DNA of 56,544 bases from Oscillospiraceae bacterium (GCA_015066205.1 SVOV01000013.1:1-56544); one strand, 5' to 3'. Positions 1 through 8,546 are shown, counted from the stretch's first letter. A program made the numbers and translations. The notes: generated by a model not told the origin, from the letters alone.

Positions 1-30
1 TAGCGTTCTAACCAACTGAACTACCGGGCC
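1..30 (-). tRNA. tRNA-Asp, 5' part only (cut by window edge)
   Basis: The reverse complement begins GGCCCGGTAGTTCAGTTGG, an acceptor 5' arm followed by a D-arm (GTTC paired with GAAC). This start is typical of clostridial tRNA-Asp. The anticodon lies outside the window, so the identity is inferred from the acceptor and D-arm sequence alone. It follows tRNA-Val on the same strand two bases after the encoded CCA, so the two are probably co-transcribed. Confidence 0.65.
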
Positions 31-32
31 AT

Positions 33-108
33 TGGTGGGAACAACAGGGCTCGAACCTGTGACCCCCTGCTTGTAAGGCAGGTGCTCTCCCAGCTGAGCT
101 ATACTCCC
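33..108 (-). tRNA. tRNA-Val (anticodon UAC)
   Basis: A complete 76-nt cloverleaf can be folded: acceptor GGGAGTA/TGTTCCC, D-stem GCTC/GAGC, anticodon stem CCTGC/GCAGG with loop CTTACAA, T-stem ACAGG/CCTGT with loop TTCGAGC, discriminator A, and an encoded CCA. The anticodon TAC reads valine codons. It is the first gene of a tRNA unit transcribed leftward from the promoter at 163-191. Confidence 0.95.
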
Positions 109-162
109 ACTTTTACTCATCCGATTTACTTTCGGATGACTCGTTTCCCTTACGGCTTAACT

Positions 163-191
163 AATATACAACAAATAAATTCAAATGTCAA
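163..191 (-). promoter_or_regulatory. Sigma-A promoter for the tRNA-Val/tRNA-Asp unit
   Basis: On the minus strand a perfect -35 TTGACA (186-191) is separated by 17 bp from -10 TATATT (163-168). Transcription should start near 155. The leader between start and tRNA contains a 7-bp hairpin (CATCCGA/TCGGATG, 118-138). Confidence 0.8.
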
Positions 192-248
192 TACCTTTTT
201 TTCTTTTTTTTGAAAAATTTTTAAGATGTTTTTTTGACTTAAAAGGTG

Positions 249-1121
249 TCACATTTTATCAACAAGAGATTTAATATCTTCGCTGTTAACCTTATAAACA
301 GCAGGACAAAAATGACACTTAACCTCAGTACCGTTATCTTTCATCATATCGGTAAGTTCTTCCTTACCGACACTTATAAGTGCCTTTTCTACTCTTTCTC
401 TTGAGCAATTACATCTGTATTCGCATTCAGATGTATCAAGAACTTCTACATTAAATTCAGGCAGAACCTTTTTGCAGATATCTTCAGGAGTAAGACCTTC
501 TGCCAGCATTGTAGTTACAGACGGAAGCCCGTTCAGGCCCTTTTCAACTCTTTCAATAATCGTATCATCTGCAGTAGGAAGAAGCTGAATAAGAAATCCG
601 CCTGCGACTGCGACAGTAAGATCAGGATTTACAAGAACACCGAGAGCACACACAGATGGAATCTGCTCACTGACGGCATAATAAGATGTGATATCTTCGG
701 CAATCTCGCCAGATACAAGAGGAATTTGTCCGATAGCGGGCTCTTTCATTCCGATATCCTTAACAACACTAAGAAAACCATCTGTTCCGACAGCACCGCC
801 CACATCGAGCTTTCCTTTTTTATTAAGAGGTAGATTAACATCGGGATTCATAACATAGCCTCTTACATTGCCGTCGCTGTCAGACACAGCAATAACAGAG
901 CCGGCAGGCCCTCCGCCGTTAAATCTGAGAGTTACGGAGCTGTCTTCTCCTTTAAGCATTGCCCCCATAAATGATGCTCCGGTAAGAGCTCTTCCGAGTG
1001 CAGCTGTGCATACCTTTGATGTGTTATGATACTGTCTTGCAGTTTCAACAATATCAGTAGTATCCGAAGTAACAACAAGCACACAGCCGTCATCACTTAT
1101 ACTTCTAACAAGATGAGCCAT
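249..1121 (-). CDS. hslO: Hsp33 redox-regulated chaperonin
   Basis: This 290-residue protein matches Hsp33, a cytosolic holdase switched on by oxidation. The C-terminal redox switch is visible as CNC (Cys237, Cys239) and CHFC (Cys269, Cys272), the four zinc-binding cysteines that form disulfides under oxidative stress. The N-terminal substrate-binding fold carries the family pattern around FNGGGPAGS. Length is normal (about 290). It is the last gene of a minus-strand unit behind a methyltransferase (15-bp gap) and a YerC-like regulator. No strong terminator is visible after it, only A/T-rich sequence. Confidence 0.95.
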   Translation of the reverse strand: MAHLVRSISDDGCVLVVTSDTTDIVETARQYHNTSKVCTAALGRALTGASFMGAMLKGEDSSVTLRFNGGGPAGSVIAVSDSDGNVRGYVMNPDVNLPLNKKGKLDVGGAVGTDGFLSVVKDIGMKEPAIGQIPLVSGEIAEDITSYYAVSEQIPSVCALGVLVNPDLTVAVAGGFLIQLLPTADDTIIERVEKGLNGLPSVTTMLAEGLTPEDICKKVLPEFNVEVLDTSECEYRCNCSRERVEKALISVGKEELTDMMKDNGTEVKCHFCPAVYKVNSEDIKSLVDKM

Positions 1122-1136
1122 TATTTCACCATATAT

Positions 1137-1886
1137 TTATTTCTTTTTTGCAACGAAATAAATCCTTTCTTCATTTTCTTCAGGAGGTAAAGTTTTCATA
1201 TCTCCAAAAACATTTAGAATTTCAAAACCGTTCCGACAAAGTAATTCGGAAATAGTTTCAACAGAATAAGCTCGTTCAATTATATAATCAGTCTGTCTGT
1301 CATAAGTTCCGTCTTCATTTTTTGTAAAAACATCTATAAACATCTGAACAACATCATCCAAATCACATTCCGAATTCTGCCAAGACAGAAACACATCATC
1401 TTCATCTTCATAGATAAAGGTTCTGTCTGACAGTACATCCCTGTGCTTATAAAGAGTGTTCACATCAAAAATAAAAATCCCGCCGGGCTCAATAAAAGTT
1501 CCGATGCTTTTGAAAGCATCAGACAGCTCTTCGATTTCAATAAGATGATTCAACGAATCAAGACAACAGACAGCGGCATTGACTGTTCCGAACAAATCAA
1601 GCTCACACATATCCTGACACACAAGAACAGCTCTGTCTCCGAATGTAATTAGCTTTTCTCTTGCAATATTCAGCATTGCTACCGAAATATCATTAGCAAC
1701 TACATCATATCCCTTTTCAAGAAGCCGACAGCTGATGGATCCTGTTCCGCATGCAGCATCAAGAATTATACCTGATTCAATTCCGTTATTTTTTAGTATT
1801 GAGCAAATATAATCGGCCCTCGCCGAATAATCAACTCCATCGGTAAAAACATCATATACAGATGCAAAAAATGAATTATAAGCCAT
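1137..1886 (-). CDS. Class I SAM-dependent methyltransferase
   Basis: The protein has 249 residues. The SAM-binding motif I is LDAACGTGS, followed by the motif II-like segment VVANDIS with the acidic residue that contacts the ribose. The overall pattern resembles small-molecule methyltransferases of the Methyltransf_25 type. The substrate cannot be read from sequence. It starts 2 bp after the YerC-like gene stops and is followed by hslO, so the three are very likely one operon. Confidence 0.85.
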   Translation of the reverse strand: MAYNSFFASVYDVFTDGVDYSARADYICSILKNNGIESGIILDAACGTGSISCRLLEKGYDVVANDISVAMLNIAREKLITFGDRAVLVCQDMCELDLFGTVNAAVCCLDSLNHLIEIEELSDAFKSIGTFIEPGGIFIFDVNTLYKHRDVLSDRTFIYEDEDDVFLSWQNSECDLDDVVQMFIDVFTKNEDGTYDRQTDYIIERAYSVETISELLCRNGFEILNVFGDMKTLPPEENEERIYFVAKKK

Positions 1887-1888
1887 AA

Positions 1889-2167
1889 TTATTTATTAAA
1901 CACAAGATCATACCCACCGGCACCATAAGCAAGTGAACGGTTAACTCTGCTTATAGTAGCAGTTGAGGCGCCGGTTTTGGCAACAATATCATTATAAACA
2001 GTTTTATCATACAACAGCTTCGCAACCACAGCCCGCTGAGCCATAGCTTTAATTTCAGGTACAGTACAAAGATCTTCAAAAAAAGCATAGCAATCGTCAA
2101 CTGATTTAAGATTCAATATGCATTGGAATAAAAAATCTGTATTCTCATCCTTAATTCTGCTTGACAT
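1889..2167 (-). CDS. YerC/YecD-family TrpR-like DNA-binding protein
   Basis: The protein has 92 residues. It matches the TrpR-related YerC/YecD family: an N-terminal helical dimerisation part with the pattern LCTVPEIKAMAQR, then a helix-turn-helix around IVAKTGASTATISRVNRSL. The tail YGAGGYDLV is typical of the family. It is the first gene of the leftward unit. A TATAAT element lies at 2206-2211 on the minus strand, but I could not assign a convincing -35. The regulated target is unknown. Confidence 0.88.
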   Translation of the reverse strand: MSSRIKDENTDFLFQCILNLKSVDDCYAFFEDLCTVPEIKAMAQRAVVAKLLYDKTVYNDIVAKTGASTATISRVNRSLAYGAGGYDLVFNK

Positions 2168-2286
2168 AACTTTCTCACTTTCTGTATTTGATTCACAAAT
2201 TATTTATTATATTAACACATTAAAGGATAAAAGTAAAGTAGTAAACATACTATTTTGTTTTTGTTACTGTATATAATGTTTAATAC

Positions 2287-2314
2287 TTGAAAAAAATTTA
2301 ATAATGAGTATAAT
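2287..2314 (+). promoter_or_regulatory. Promoter of metG-tatD unit
   Basis: TTGAAA (2287-2292), a 16-bp spacer and TATAAT (2309-2314). The predicted leader to the metG ATG is only about 27 nt and carries GGAGG at 2337-2341. There is no room for a T-box or SAM riboswitch. Confidence 0.75.
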
Positions 2315-2347
2315 ATAATAAATATAAACATATTATGGAGGTTAACT

Positions 2348-4282
2348 ATGAACAAAGGCAAATATTATATTACAACAGCCATAGCATATACATCCAAGAA
2401 ACCGCATATAGGAAATTCATATGAAATAGTTCTTACAGATGCAATTGCAAGATTCAAGCGTTTACAGGGTTATGATGTTTTCTTCTGCACGGGCACAGAT
2501 GAGCACGGTCAGAAGATAGAAGAACAGGCAAAGGCTGACGGTATCACACCTAAACAGCATGTAGATAAAATTGCTGGTGAAATCAAGGATATCTGCGATA
2601 ATCTCAACACAACCTATGACCATTTCATCAGAACAACTGATGATTATCATGAAAAAACCGTTCAGAAGATTTTCAAAAAGCTCTATGACCAGGGGGATAT
2701 CTATAAGAGCTCATATGAAGGACATTACTGTGTTCCCTGTGAAAGCTTCTTTACAGAATCTCAGTTAAAGGATGGAAAATGTCCTGACTGCGGACGAGAA
2801 GTTAAGCTTGCGAAGGAAGAAGCCTATTTCCTTAAGCTTTCAAAATACCAGAAACAGCTTGAAGAGCATATTGAGAATAACCCTGATTTCATTTACCCCG
2901 AAAGCAGAAAAAAGGAAATGCTCAACAACTTTATCAAGCCCGGTCTTCAGGATCTCTGTGTATCCCGTACCTCTTTTAAATGGGGAATCCCCGTGACCTT
3001 TGATGACAACCATGTTATCTATGTCTGGATCGATGCGCTCTCAAACTACATTACAGCTCTTGGCTATGATCCTGACGGAAGCTCGGAAAAGTATAACAAA
3101 TACTGGCCTGCAGATGTTCATATTGTCGGTAAGGATATCATAAGATTCCATACTATTTATTGGCCCATTATGCTTATGGCTCTCGGTGAGCCTCTTCCCA
3201 AGCAGGTATACGGCCACCCCTGGCTTCTCTTCGGAACAGACAAGATGTCAAAATCAAAGGGCAATGTTATTTATGCAGATGAGCTTACTGCCCGCTTTGG
3301 CGTGGATGCAGTAAGATATTATCTTCTTTCAGAAATGCCTCACGCAACAGACGGTTCAATTTCTTACGAAACTATCATAGAAAGATTCAATTCCGATCTT
3401 GCTAACACTCTCGGAAACCTTGTGAACAGAACTGTTGCCATGATAAACAAGTATTTTGACGGCACACTTATCTGCAACTGCAAGGAAGAAGAGCTTGATA
3501 GATCCTTCAAGGATGACATTCTCTCCGCTTTACCTGTTATGGAAAAGGCTTTTGATGATTTCAGAATTGCCGATGCCGTTGAAGCAGTAATAAACTCTGC
3601 AAAAAGAAGCAATAAATATATTGACGAAACAGCTCCCTGGGCACTTGCAAAGGATGAAGCAAACAAGGAAAGACTTTCAACCGTATTATATAACCTCAGA
3701 GAGGCTATAAGAATTATAGCTGTTGAATTATCATCCTTTATGCCTGATACCTCAAAAGCAATACTCGAACAGATTAATTGCTCCGAAAACACCTATGAAA
3801 GCATTCTTACATTCGGCGTATCTGATGTAAACACCAAAGTTGGCACTGCCACTCCCCTTTTCAACCGTATTGACGCTGCTGTTATGATGGCTGAAATTGA
3901 AAAGGAAATGAAAGAAAAAGCAGCTGCAGCAAAGAATGCCGAAGAAATTGCAGGAATTGCCAAAATTGATATCACCGACTTTGCCAAGGTTGATTTAAGA
4001 GTAGCAGTAATTACTGCTTGTGAGCCTGTAAAAAAAGCAAAGAAATTATTGAAGCTTACCGTATTTGACGGTAATTCTTCGAGAACTGTAGCATCCGGTA
4101 TCGCAAAATGGTACAAAGCAGAGGATCTTATCGGCAAGAAGATCATCCTCGTTTCAAACCTTAAGCCCGCTACATTATGCGGAATTGAGAGTCAGGGAAT
4201 GATTCTTGCAGCTGACTGCAGTGAAGATGATGTTAAGGTAATTTTTGTTGACGGAATCCCCGCAGGAGCAAAGGTAAGATGA
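2348..4282 (+). CDS. metG: Methionyl-tRNA synthetase with C-terminal tRNA-binding domain
   Basis: This 644-residue class I aminoacyl-tRNA synthetase charges tRNA-Met. The HIGH-type motif is HIGN (residues 20-23), and the KMSKS loop is present exactly (about 299-303). A zinc knuckle with two CxxC pairs (CVPC and CPDC) lies between. Residues from about 540 to the end form the OB-fold tRNA-binding domain (DLRVAVITACEPV, then SNLKPATLCGIESQGMIL). GGAGG lies six bases upstream of the ATG. Its stop overlaps the start of tatD. Confidence 0.97.
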   Translation: MNKGKYYITTAIAYTSKKPHIGNSYEIVLTDAIARFKRLQGYDVFFCTGTDEHGQKIEEQAKADGITPKQHVDKIAGEIKDICDNLNTTYDHFIRTTDDYHEKTVQKIFKKLYDQGDIYKSSYEGHYCVPCESFFTESQLKDGKCPDCGREVKLAKEEAYFLKLSKYQKQLEEHIENNPDFIYPESRKKEMLNNFIKPGLQDLCVSRTSFKWGIPVTFDDNHVIYVWIDALSNYITALGYDPDGSSEKYNKYWPADVHIVGKDIIRFHTIYWPIMLMALGEPLPKQVYGHPWLLFGTDKMSKSKGNVIYADELTARFGVDAVRYYLLSEMPHATDGSISYETIIERFNSDLANTLGNLVNRTVAMINKYFDGTLICNCKEEELDRSFKDDILSALPVMEKAFDDFRIADAVEAVINSAKRSNKYIDETAPWALAKDEANKERLSTVLYNLREAIRIIAVELSSFMPDTSKAILEQINCSENTYESILTFGVSDVNTKVGTATPLFNRIDAAVMMAEIEKEMKEKAAAAKNAEEIAGIAKIDITDFAKVDLRVAVITACEPVKKAKKLLKLTVFDGNSSRTVASGIAKWYKAEDLIGKKIILVSNLKPATLCGIESQGMILAADCSEDDVKVIFVDGIPAGAKVR

Positions 4283-5052
4283 CTTTCCGAAATATATTTG
4301 ACACCCACGCTCACTATGATGACGAAAGATTTTCAGAGGATGTAAAAAATCTTTTTTCTGAATTTCCGTCTAAAGGTGTATCATATATTGTAAATTGTGC
4401 AACTGACATCAGTTCTTGCGCAAAATCAAAAGCTTTTGCCGAAGAATTTGATTACATTTATTTTGCAGCAGGAATTCATCCTCACGAAAGTGAAAATGTC
4501 GGGAGATCATATCTTGATGAGCTAAAAAGCTTTGCAGATCATAAAAAATGTGTTGCAATAGGTGAAATCGGTCTTGATTATCATTATGATTTTTCTGACC
4601 GTTCCTTTCAGCTGAAGGTTTTTGAAGAACAGCTGATTCTTTCAAAAGAACTCAGCTTACCTGTAATTATTCACGACCGAGAAGCCCACGCAGATACTTT
4701 GGCTCTTCTGAAAAAATACAGACCTGAAGGAATTCTTCACTGTTTTTCCGGCAGCGTAGAGTCAGCAAAAGAAATACTTAACCTCGGAATGTATATCGGT
4801 CTCGGAGGAGCGGTAACCTTTAAGAACGCAAAAAAGCCTGTCGAGGTCGCAAAATATGTACCCGATGACAGACTTCTTCTGGAAACAGATTGTCCGTATA
4901 TGACACCTGTTCCTTTCAGAGGCCAGAGAAATGATTCGACATATATTTCACACACTGCACAGTTTATCGCATCACTCAGAAACACTGACACTCAGACACT
5001 TCTTGACCTGACGGCTGAAAACGCAAAAAGAATTTTCAGAATCTCTGAATAA
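4279..5052 (+). CDS. tatD: TatD-family metal-dependent DNase
   Basis: This 257-residue TIM-barrel amidohydrolase-type nuclease shows the family metal ligands in order: FDTHAHYD near the N-terminus, GIHPHE, GEIGLDYHYD, IIHDREAH, HCFSGS and LETDCPY. Length is normal. Its ATG overlaps the metG TGA by four bases (ATGA), so translation is coupled. The metG-tatD order is widespread in Firmicutes. Family roles are 3'-5' DNase activity and DNA repair; the exact role here is not shown by sequence. Confidence 0.93.
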   Translation: MTFRNIFDTHAHYDDERFSEDVKNLFSEFPSKGVSYIVNCATDISSCAKSKAFAEEFDYIYFAAGIHPHESENVGRSYLDELKSFADHKKCVAIGEIGLDYHYDFSDRSFQLKVFEEQLILSKELSLPVIIHDREAHADTLALLKKYRPEGILHCFSGSVESAKEILNLGMYIGLGGAVTFKNAKKPVEVAKYVPDDRLLLETDCPYMTPVPFRGQRNDSTYISHTAQFIASLRNTDTQTLLDLTAENAKRIFRISE

Positions 5053-5090
5053 TTTTTCATATTTACACACATAATTTATATGGTGATGAT

Positions 5091-5279
5091 ATGAAAAACA
5101 AAAGAAAATTCAGAGAAGTCAGCAACAAAACGGATAAAGATCTTGCAGCTTCATACCCTACTGCAAACAGCCATGAATTTGTCCCGAAGCCAACAGATGA
5201 CATTAAAGTCAACTCCCCTGTTTCTTCGGACGAAATCTTCGATTTTATCCCTCAGCCAAAGAATCTGAAATACAAGTAA
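5091..5279 (+). CDS. Small hydrophilic protein, unknown function
   Basis: The protein has 62 residues, is highly charged and lacks any membrane segment or cysteine. It is rich in Lys/Asp/Pro/Ser, including two FxPxP-like patches (FVPKP and FIPQP), and is probably disordered. It lies 38 bp after tatD and ends just before the terminator at 5282, which supports it as the last gene of the metG unit. The start has only a weak ribosome site (GGTGAT). I do not recognise the family. Confidence 0.55.
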   Translation: MKNKRKFREVSNKTDKDLAASYPTANSHEFVPKPTDDIKVNSPVSSDEIFDFIPQPKNLKYK

Positions 5280-5281
5280 TT

Positions 5282-5320
5282 AACCCGTTACCGTAAAGGT
5301 AGCGGGTTTACATTTTTATT
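5282..5320 (+). terminator. Intrinsic terminator after the metG-tatD unit
   Basis: An 11-bp stem (AACCCGTTACC, 5282-5292, with GGTAGCGGGTT, 5298-5308; one G-T pair) with loop GTAAA, followed by TACATTTTTATTT. It sits between convergent genes and could also stop the leftward DUF896 unit. Confidence 0.8.
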
Positions 5321-5531
5321 TATTCTTCTTTTTATCCGATAATTTTTCTCGACTTCCGTCAGGACGGACTATGACAGTATTATCTATCTGGCTGACAAGA
5401 GAAGCCTTAAAAGCATCAACATATTCTCTTCTCAATATCTTCTGTTCTTCCTTTTCGTTTTCTGTAAGACCTACGCTTTTAGATTTTCTTGCGAGTTCAT
5501 TAATTCTGTCTATTTTTTCCTGAGTTATCAT
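5316..5531 (-). CDS. DUF896 (YnzC-family) protein
   Basis: This 71-residue helical protein matches the DUF896/YnzC family, whose known structure is a helical hairpin: EKIDRINELARKSK, then TENEKEEQKILRREYVDAF and the tail RPDG. YnzC lies in the B. subtilis yneA SOS operon, but its biochemical role is unclear. Its start lies 2 bp after the stop of the phosphatase, so the two form a leftward pair. Confidence 0.88.
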   Translation of the reverse strand: MITQEKIDRINELARKSKSVGLTENEKEEQKILRREYVDAFKASLVSQIDNTVIVRPDGSREKLSDKKKNK

Positions 5532-5533
5532 TT

Positions 5534-6241
5534 TCAGTCCTCCTGTGGCGTGTAAAATCCTTTAAATTCTGACGGATCAAATTCCGAGTCCCAGTCATAA
5601 TCATCCTCAACAGGATCATTTTCATAGTATTTAACGGGCAATTTCGAAAAGGCCTCGAGCTTCATAAAGTTATCCCATATTTTTCTGTCTACATTAAGTG
5701 TATAGCCATAGCCGTTGTCCATTATCCATTCGTGCATCGGAGCTTCCGGTAATGCAAAATACTGCATAATAGTCATAATTACACCACCATGAGTAATTAT
5801 AGAGACCGATCTGTTTTCAGTTTTAAGTATACCGTCTACAGTACTTTTAAAGCATTTGCAGACACGCTCCCTGAATTCCCCGTTTGTCTCACCAAATGGA
5901 GCGCCTGCTTCCTCGCCGCCCATAAGCCATTCCTTAAAGTCAGGATCATCTTTAAGTTCCTCGGCAGTTTTCCCTTCAAATTCACCAAAATTATACTCTG
6001 TCAGCCCGTCAAGAATGACAGGTGTCTTATCGGGATAAATAATTTTTGCAGTTTCAAGGCATCTGTTCATCGGACTTGAAATTACTATATCAGCCTGAGG
6101 ATATTCACACTCCCGTAATATATCTTTAAGCTGCTTTTTTCCGTAATTTGAGAGAGAAACATCAGTAGAACCTATATACTGACCTTCATCACTTCCTTGA
6201 GCTTCACCATGTCTTATCAGATGTATTTTATATGCAAGCAT
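5534..6241 (-). CDS. Histidine phosphatase superfamily protein
   Basis: The protein has 235 residues. The catalytic RHGE motif is at the N-terminus (Arg10-His11 as IRHGE), with SSPMNRCLETA giving the second arginine region and ITHGG the second catalytic histidine. The fold is that of phosphoglycerate mutase-like phosphatases (PhoE/CobC/GpmB type). The acidic tail beyond about residue 205 is unusual and may be disordered. Substrate is unknown. It is transcribed divergently from the XRE regulator at 6334. Confidence 0.85.
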   Translation of the reverse strand: MLAYKIHLIRHGEAQGSDEGQYIGSTDVSLSNYGKKQLKDILRECEYPQADIVISSPMNRCLETAKIIYPDKTPVILDGLTEYNFGEFEGKTAEELKDDPDFKEWLMGGEEAGAPFGETNGEFRERVCKCFKSTVDGILKTENRSVSIITHGGVIMTIMQYFALPEAPMHEWIMDNGYGYTLNVDRKIWDNFMKLEAFSKLPVKYYENDPVEDDYDWDSEFDPSEFKGFYTPQED

Positions 6242-6262
6242 ATGTTTTACCTTTCTTTTGTA

Positions 6263-6292
6263 TTTACAAAATTTCCTGAAGTATGTTATAAT
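6263..6292 (+). promoter_or_regulatory. Promoter of the XRE regulator
   Basis: TTTACA (6263-6268), an 18-bp spacer and TATAAT (6287-6292). The region also serves the divergent phosphatase, where TTGAAA and TATAAC elements with a 16-bp spacer overlap it on the minus strand. A DNA-binding product of the XRE gene could control both. Confidence 0.6.
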
Positions 6293-6333
6293 ATTATATA
6301 ATAATTTTTCAAAACATTCAAGGGGTAACTGCT

Positions 6334-6891
6334 ATGAGTATTTCTTTTGCAACAAAAATTTCAACACTCAGGCGTGAACGGAATATAACACAAAAAGCTG
6401 CAGCCGATGATCTCGGGATTTCTCAGGCTCTCCTGTCACATTACGAAAAAGGTATACGGGAATGTAATCTTGATTTTGTTGTAAAAGCTGCAATATATTA
6501 TAATGTTTCAACGGACTATTTACTTGGTTTAAGTGATACTAAACACGGTTTGGAGGAATTATCAGATGATTCCGAGCTTCCCTCTGATTCACAGCTTAAT
6601 TCAAAAACAATACTCCGTTCTGTTATGTTTTTGCAAAATCTTGCCGAAACAGATAATGAAGCGGCAGAGATGTTTTTCAATGACTTTTTTGCACTATCAG
6701 TAAAAAAATACTTATCAGTAATAACTGTCAAAAAAAAGCTTATTTCTGATTTGTGTGACACTGCAATGCATTCACTGATTCCCGCTAACACCGAATCAAC
6801 AGATCCTGATGCCATATCATCAAAAGCATTTATTAAAACTATTGATTCTTATACCAACGATCTGATCAGAAATACCTTAAAAAATATATAA
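6334..6891 (+). CDS. XRE/Cro-family transcriptional regulator
   Basis: The protein has 185 residues. Residues about 8-62 form the HTH: LRRERNITQKAAADDLGIS, then QALLSHYEKG, with the usual tail STDYLLGLSD. The rest is helical with no sensor domain I recognise. An AGGGG site precedes the ATG. The gene stands alone between its own promoter and the terminator at 6896. Targets are not identifiable; the divergent phosphatase is one possibility. Confidence 0.85.
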   Translation: MSISFATKISTLRRERNITQKAAADDLGISQALLSHYEKGIRECNLDFVVKAAIYYNVSTDYLLGLSDTKHGLEELSDDSELPSDSQLNSKTILRSVMFLQNLAETDNEAAEMFFNDFFALSVKKYLSVITVKKKLISDLCDTAMHSLIPANTESTDPDAISSKAFIKTIDSYTNDLIRNTLKNI

Positions 6892-6895
6892 TTTA

Positions 6896-6925
6896 CCGCT
6901 CTCAGTTCGACTGAGAGCGGCTTTT
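6896..6925 (+). terminator. Intrinsic terminator after the XRE gene
   Basis: A perfect 10-bp stem CCGCTCTCAG (6896-6905) / CTGAGAGCGG (6911-6920) with loop TTCGA, followed by CTTTT. It lies between convergent units and may act in both directions. Confidence 0.85.
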
Positions 6926-7082
6926 ACATATGCTTAAATATAGAAAGCATATTAAATCCGAATATAAAAACAGTAATTGATACAGCAAGAAATCTGATAA
7001 CATTAACCGTTTTATTTATGCCTTTTATGAAACAATAAGAATTGAGTGATTTTCTGACTAATGATAAAATATCAGCTTTCAT
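6924..7082 (-). CDS. 52-residue single-pass membrane protein downstream of spoVAD
   Basis: This short ORF reads MKADILSLVRKSL at the N-terminus. It then has a cationic stretch (IKGINKT), a hydrophobic segment of about 20 residues (VIRFLAVSITVFIFGFNML), and ends FKHM. AGGAG lies 7 nt upstream of the chosen ATG and overlaps the spoVAD stop (TAGGAG), implying translational coupling. An alternative in-frame ATG six bases upstream is too close to the SD. It occupies the place where spoVAE genes usually lie but is far too short for SpoVAE. No family recognised. Confidence 0.65.
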   Translation of the reverse strand: MKADILSLVRKSLNSYCFIKGINKTVNVIRFLAVSITVFIFGFNMLSIFKHM

Positions 7083-7092
7083 AGACATTCTC

Positions 7093-8094
7093 CTAAATAT
7101 TCATTTCAACTATATGCGCAATTCCGGGAATGCTTTCCCCCTGAAGCGATATAAGCGGTGACATAAGTGCTCCTGTCCCGATAAAGAGAACCTTTTTCAA
7201 TTCACGGTTATTCATTCTTTTCATAATATGAGAAGCCAATACTGCAGCAGAACAACCGCATCCGGAGCCGCCTGAATCAACCTTCTGACCTTCAAGATCA
7301 TAAATTATGAGTCCGCAGTCATTATGCACAGCACTAATATCATATCCTTTATTGTTAATAAGATAATCCTTCAAAAGAATACTTCCGACCTTACCGAGAT
7401 CTCCTGTTAAAATCATATCGTAATCTTTAGGCTCGGTTTTGGTACACTTCAAAAATTCACTTATGGATTCAGCGGCGGCAGGTGCCATAGCGGCACCCAT
7501 ATTTGACGAGTCCGTCACACCGAGATCAACCACCTTACCTATAAGGATCCTTGGAATGAAAACCTTTTGCTTTTTATTCCTTTCAACCACGAATGCTCCG
7601 GCACCGGTAACCGTTCGCTGTGATGTCGGTGATCTCTGGCTACCGTATTCAACAGGATACCTGAACTGCTTTTCAGCTGAACAAAAATGTGAGGAGGTGG
7701 CAGCGACAGCTGTATCAGCGTAACTACCGTCTACAGTAAGTGTTGCCAAAAGCATTGAATATGCCATTGTAGAACAAGCTCCGAATAATCCGCAAAATGG
7801 CACATTTTTATTTCTGAAGGAATATGAGCTCGGAGTACACTGATTCAACAGATCCCCTGCAAAAGCAATATCAATATCATCAAAACTTTTATTAGCACTT
7901 TTCAATGCAATTTCTACCGCATTTGATAAAAGCTCACATTCAGCTTTTTCCCACGATGACTGATTGATACCGTCATCAGAAAAACACATATCAAAATCTT
8001 GAGAAATCGGACCTTCACTCTCAGTTTTTCCTACGCAAGATCCAAATCCTGTAAGAGATGGTTTAGATTTCAGTTCTATCACACGATTATTCAA
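7093..8094 (-). CDS. spoVAD: Stage V sporulation protein AD
   Basis: The 333-residue product has the thiolase-like fold of SpoVAD, the dipicolinic acid-binding protein needed to load Ca-DPA into the forespore. Visible family segments are SKPSLTGFGSCVGKTESEGPI, CGLFGACSTMAYSML, SSHFCSAEKQFRYPVEYG and GGSGCGCSA. I place the start at TTG 8094, because GGAGG lies six bases upstream and the TTG overlaps the spoVAC stop (TTGA). Reading further upstream gives an unrelated hydrophobic extension. Products act at the forespore inner membrane. Confidence 0.93.
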   Translation of the reverse strand: MNNRVIELKSKPSLTGFGSCVGKTESEGPISQDFDMCFSDDGINQSSWEKAECELLSNAVEIALKSANKSFDDIDIAFAGDLLNQCTPSSYSFRNKNVPFCGLFGACSTMAYSMLLATLTVDGSYADTAVAATSSHFCSAEKQFRYPVEYGSQRSPTSQRTVTGAGAFVVERNKKQKVFIPRILIGKVVDLGVTDSSNMGAAMAPAAAESISEFLKCTKTEPKDYDMILTGDLGKVGSILLKDYLINNKGYDISAVHNDCGLIIYDLEGQKVDSGGSGCGCSAAVLASHIMKRMNNRELKKVLFIGTGALMSPLISLQGESIPGIAHIVEMNI

Positions 8095-8546
8095 GCATTG
8101 CCTCCGAGAAAAAAATAATAGATAAATCCGTATAAAGATGCAAGAGAACAACCATATACGATCACAGCTCCCGCAAGGGAAAACATCTTTTCAGCGGTTC
8201 CGAGAATATGCCCCTCAACAGCATATTCTATAGCAGGAGAACATACAGAATTTGCAAAACCGCTTATCGGAACCGAAAGACCGGCACCGAATATCTTAGC
8301 AATTCTATCATATATTCCTATACCTGTAAGTGCAGCTGTTATTACGATAAACATAATAGAAACAAGAGTTCTTGCAAGCTTTTCATCTCGTAACAATGCT
8401 GTATAAATATTAAAAAATATTTCTCCGAACAAACAAACACATCCGCCTCCGATAAAAGCTAACAGAGAATTCTTTAATATGGCTGTTTTCGGAGAAACGA
8501 GCTCAACTTTTTTAAGATACTCATTATCACTTGTTTTTTTCACCAT
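8091..8546 (-). CDS. spoVAC: Stage V sporulation protein AC
   Basis: This 151-residue membrane protein matches SpoVAC, a mechanosensitive-type channel component for Ca-DPA movement. It has hydrophobic segments around SLLAFIGGGCVCLFGEIFF, TLVSIMFIVITAALTGIG and AGAVIVYGCSLASLYGFIYYF, and the conserved ISGFANSVCSPAIEY region. The ATG at 8546 is chosen because AGAGG precedes it by six bases; an upstream in-frame start has no ribosome site. spoVAC and spoVAD overlap by four bases. Confidence 0.93.
   Translation of the reverse strand: MVKKTSDNEYLKKVELVSPKTAILKNSLLAFIGGGCVCLFGEIFFNIYTALLRDEKLARTLVSIMFIVITAALTGIGIYDRIAKIFGAGLSVPISGFANSVCSPAIEYAVEGHILGTAEKMFSLAGAVIVYGCSLASLYGFIYYFFLGGNA

Noticed and set aside
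118-138. Hairpin as a terminator of hslO
   Set aside because: It lies downstream of the tRNA promoter, has no T-tract and is better explained as part of the tRNA leader.
2180-2347. T-box or SAM riboswitch before metG
   Set aside because: The promoter at 2287-2314 leaves a leader of about 27 nt, too short, and no T-box sequence is seen.
7093-8151. Longer spoVAD reading beginning at 8151
   Set aside because: The extra 19 residues overlap spoVAC, have no ribosome site and do not resemble SpoVAD; the TTG at 8094 has GGAGG at the right spacing.
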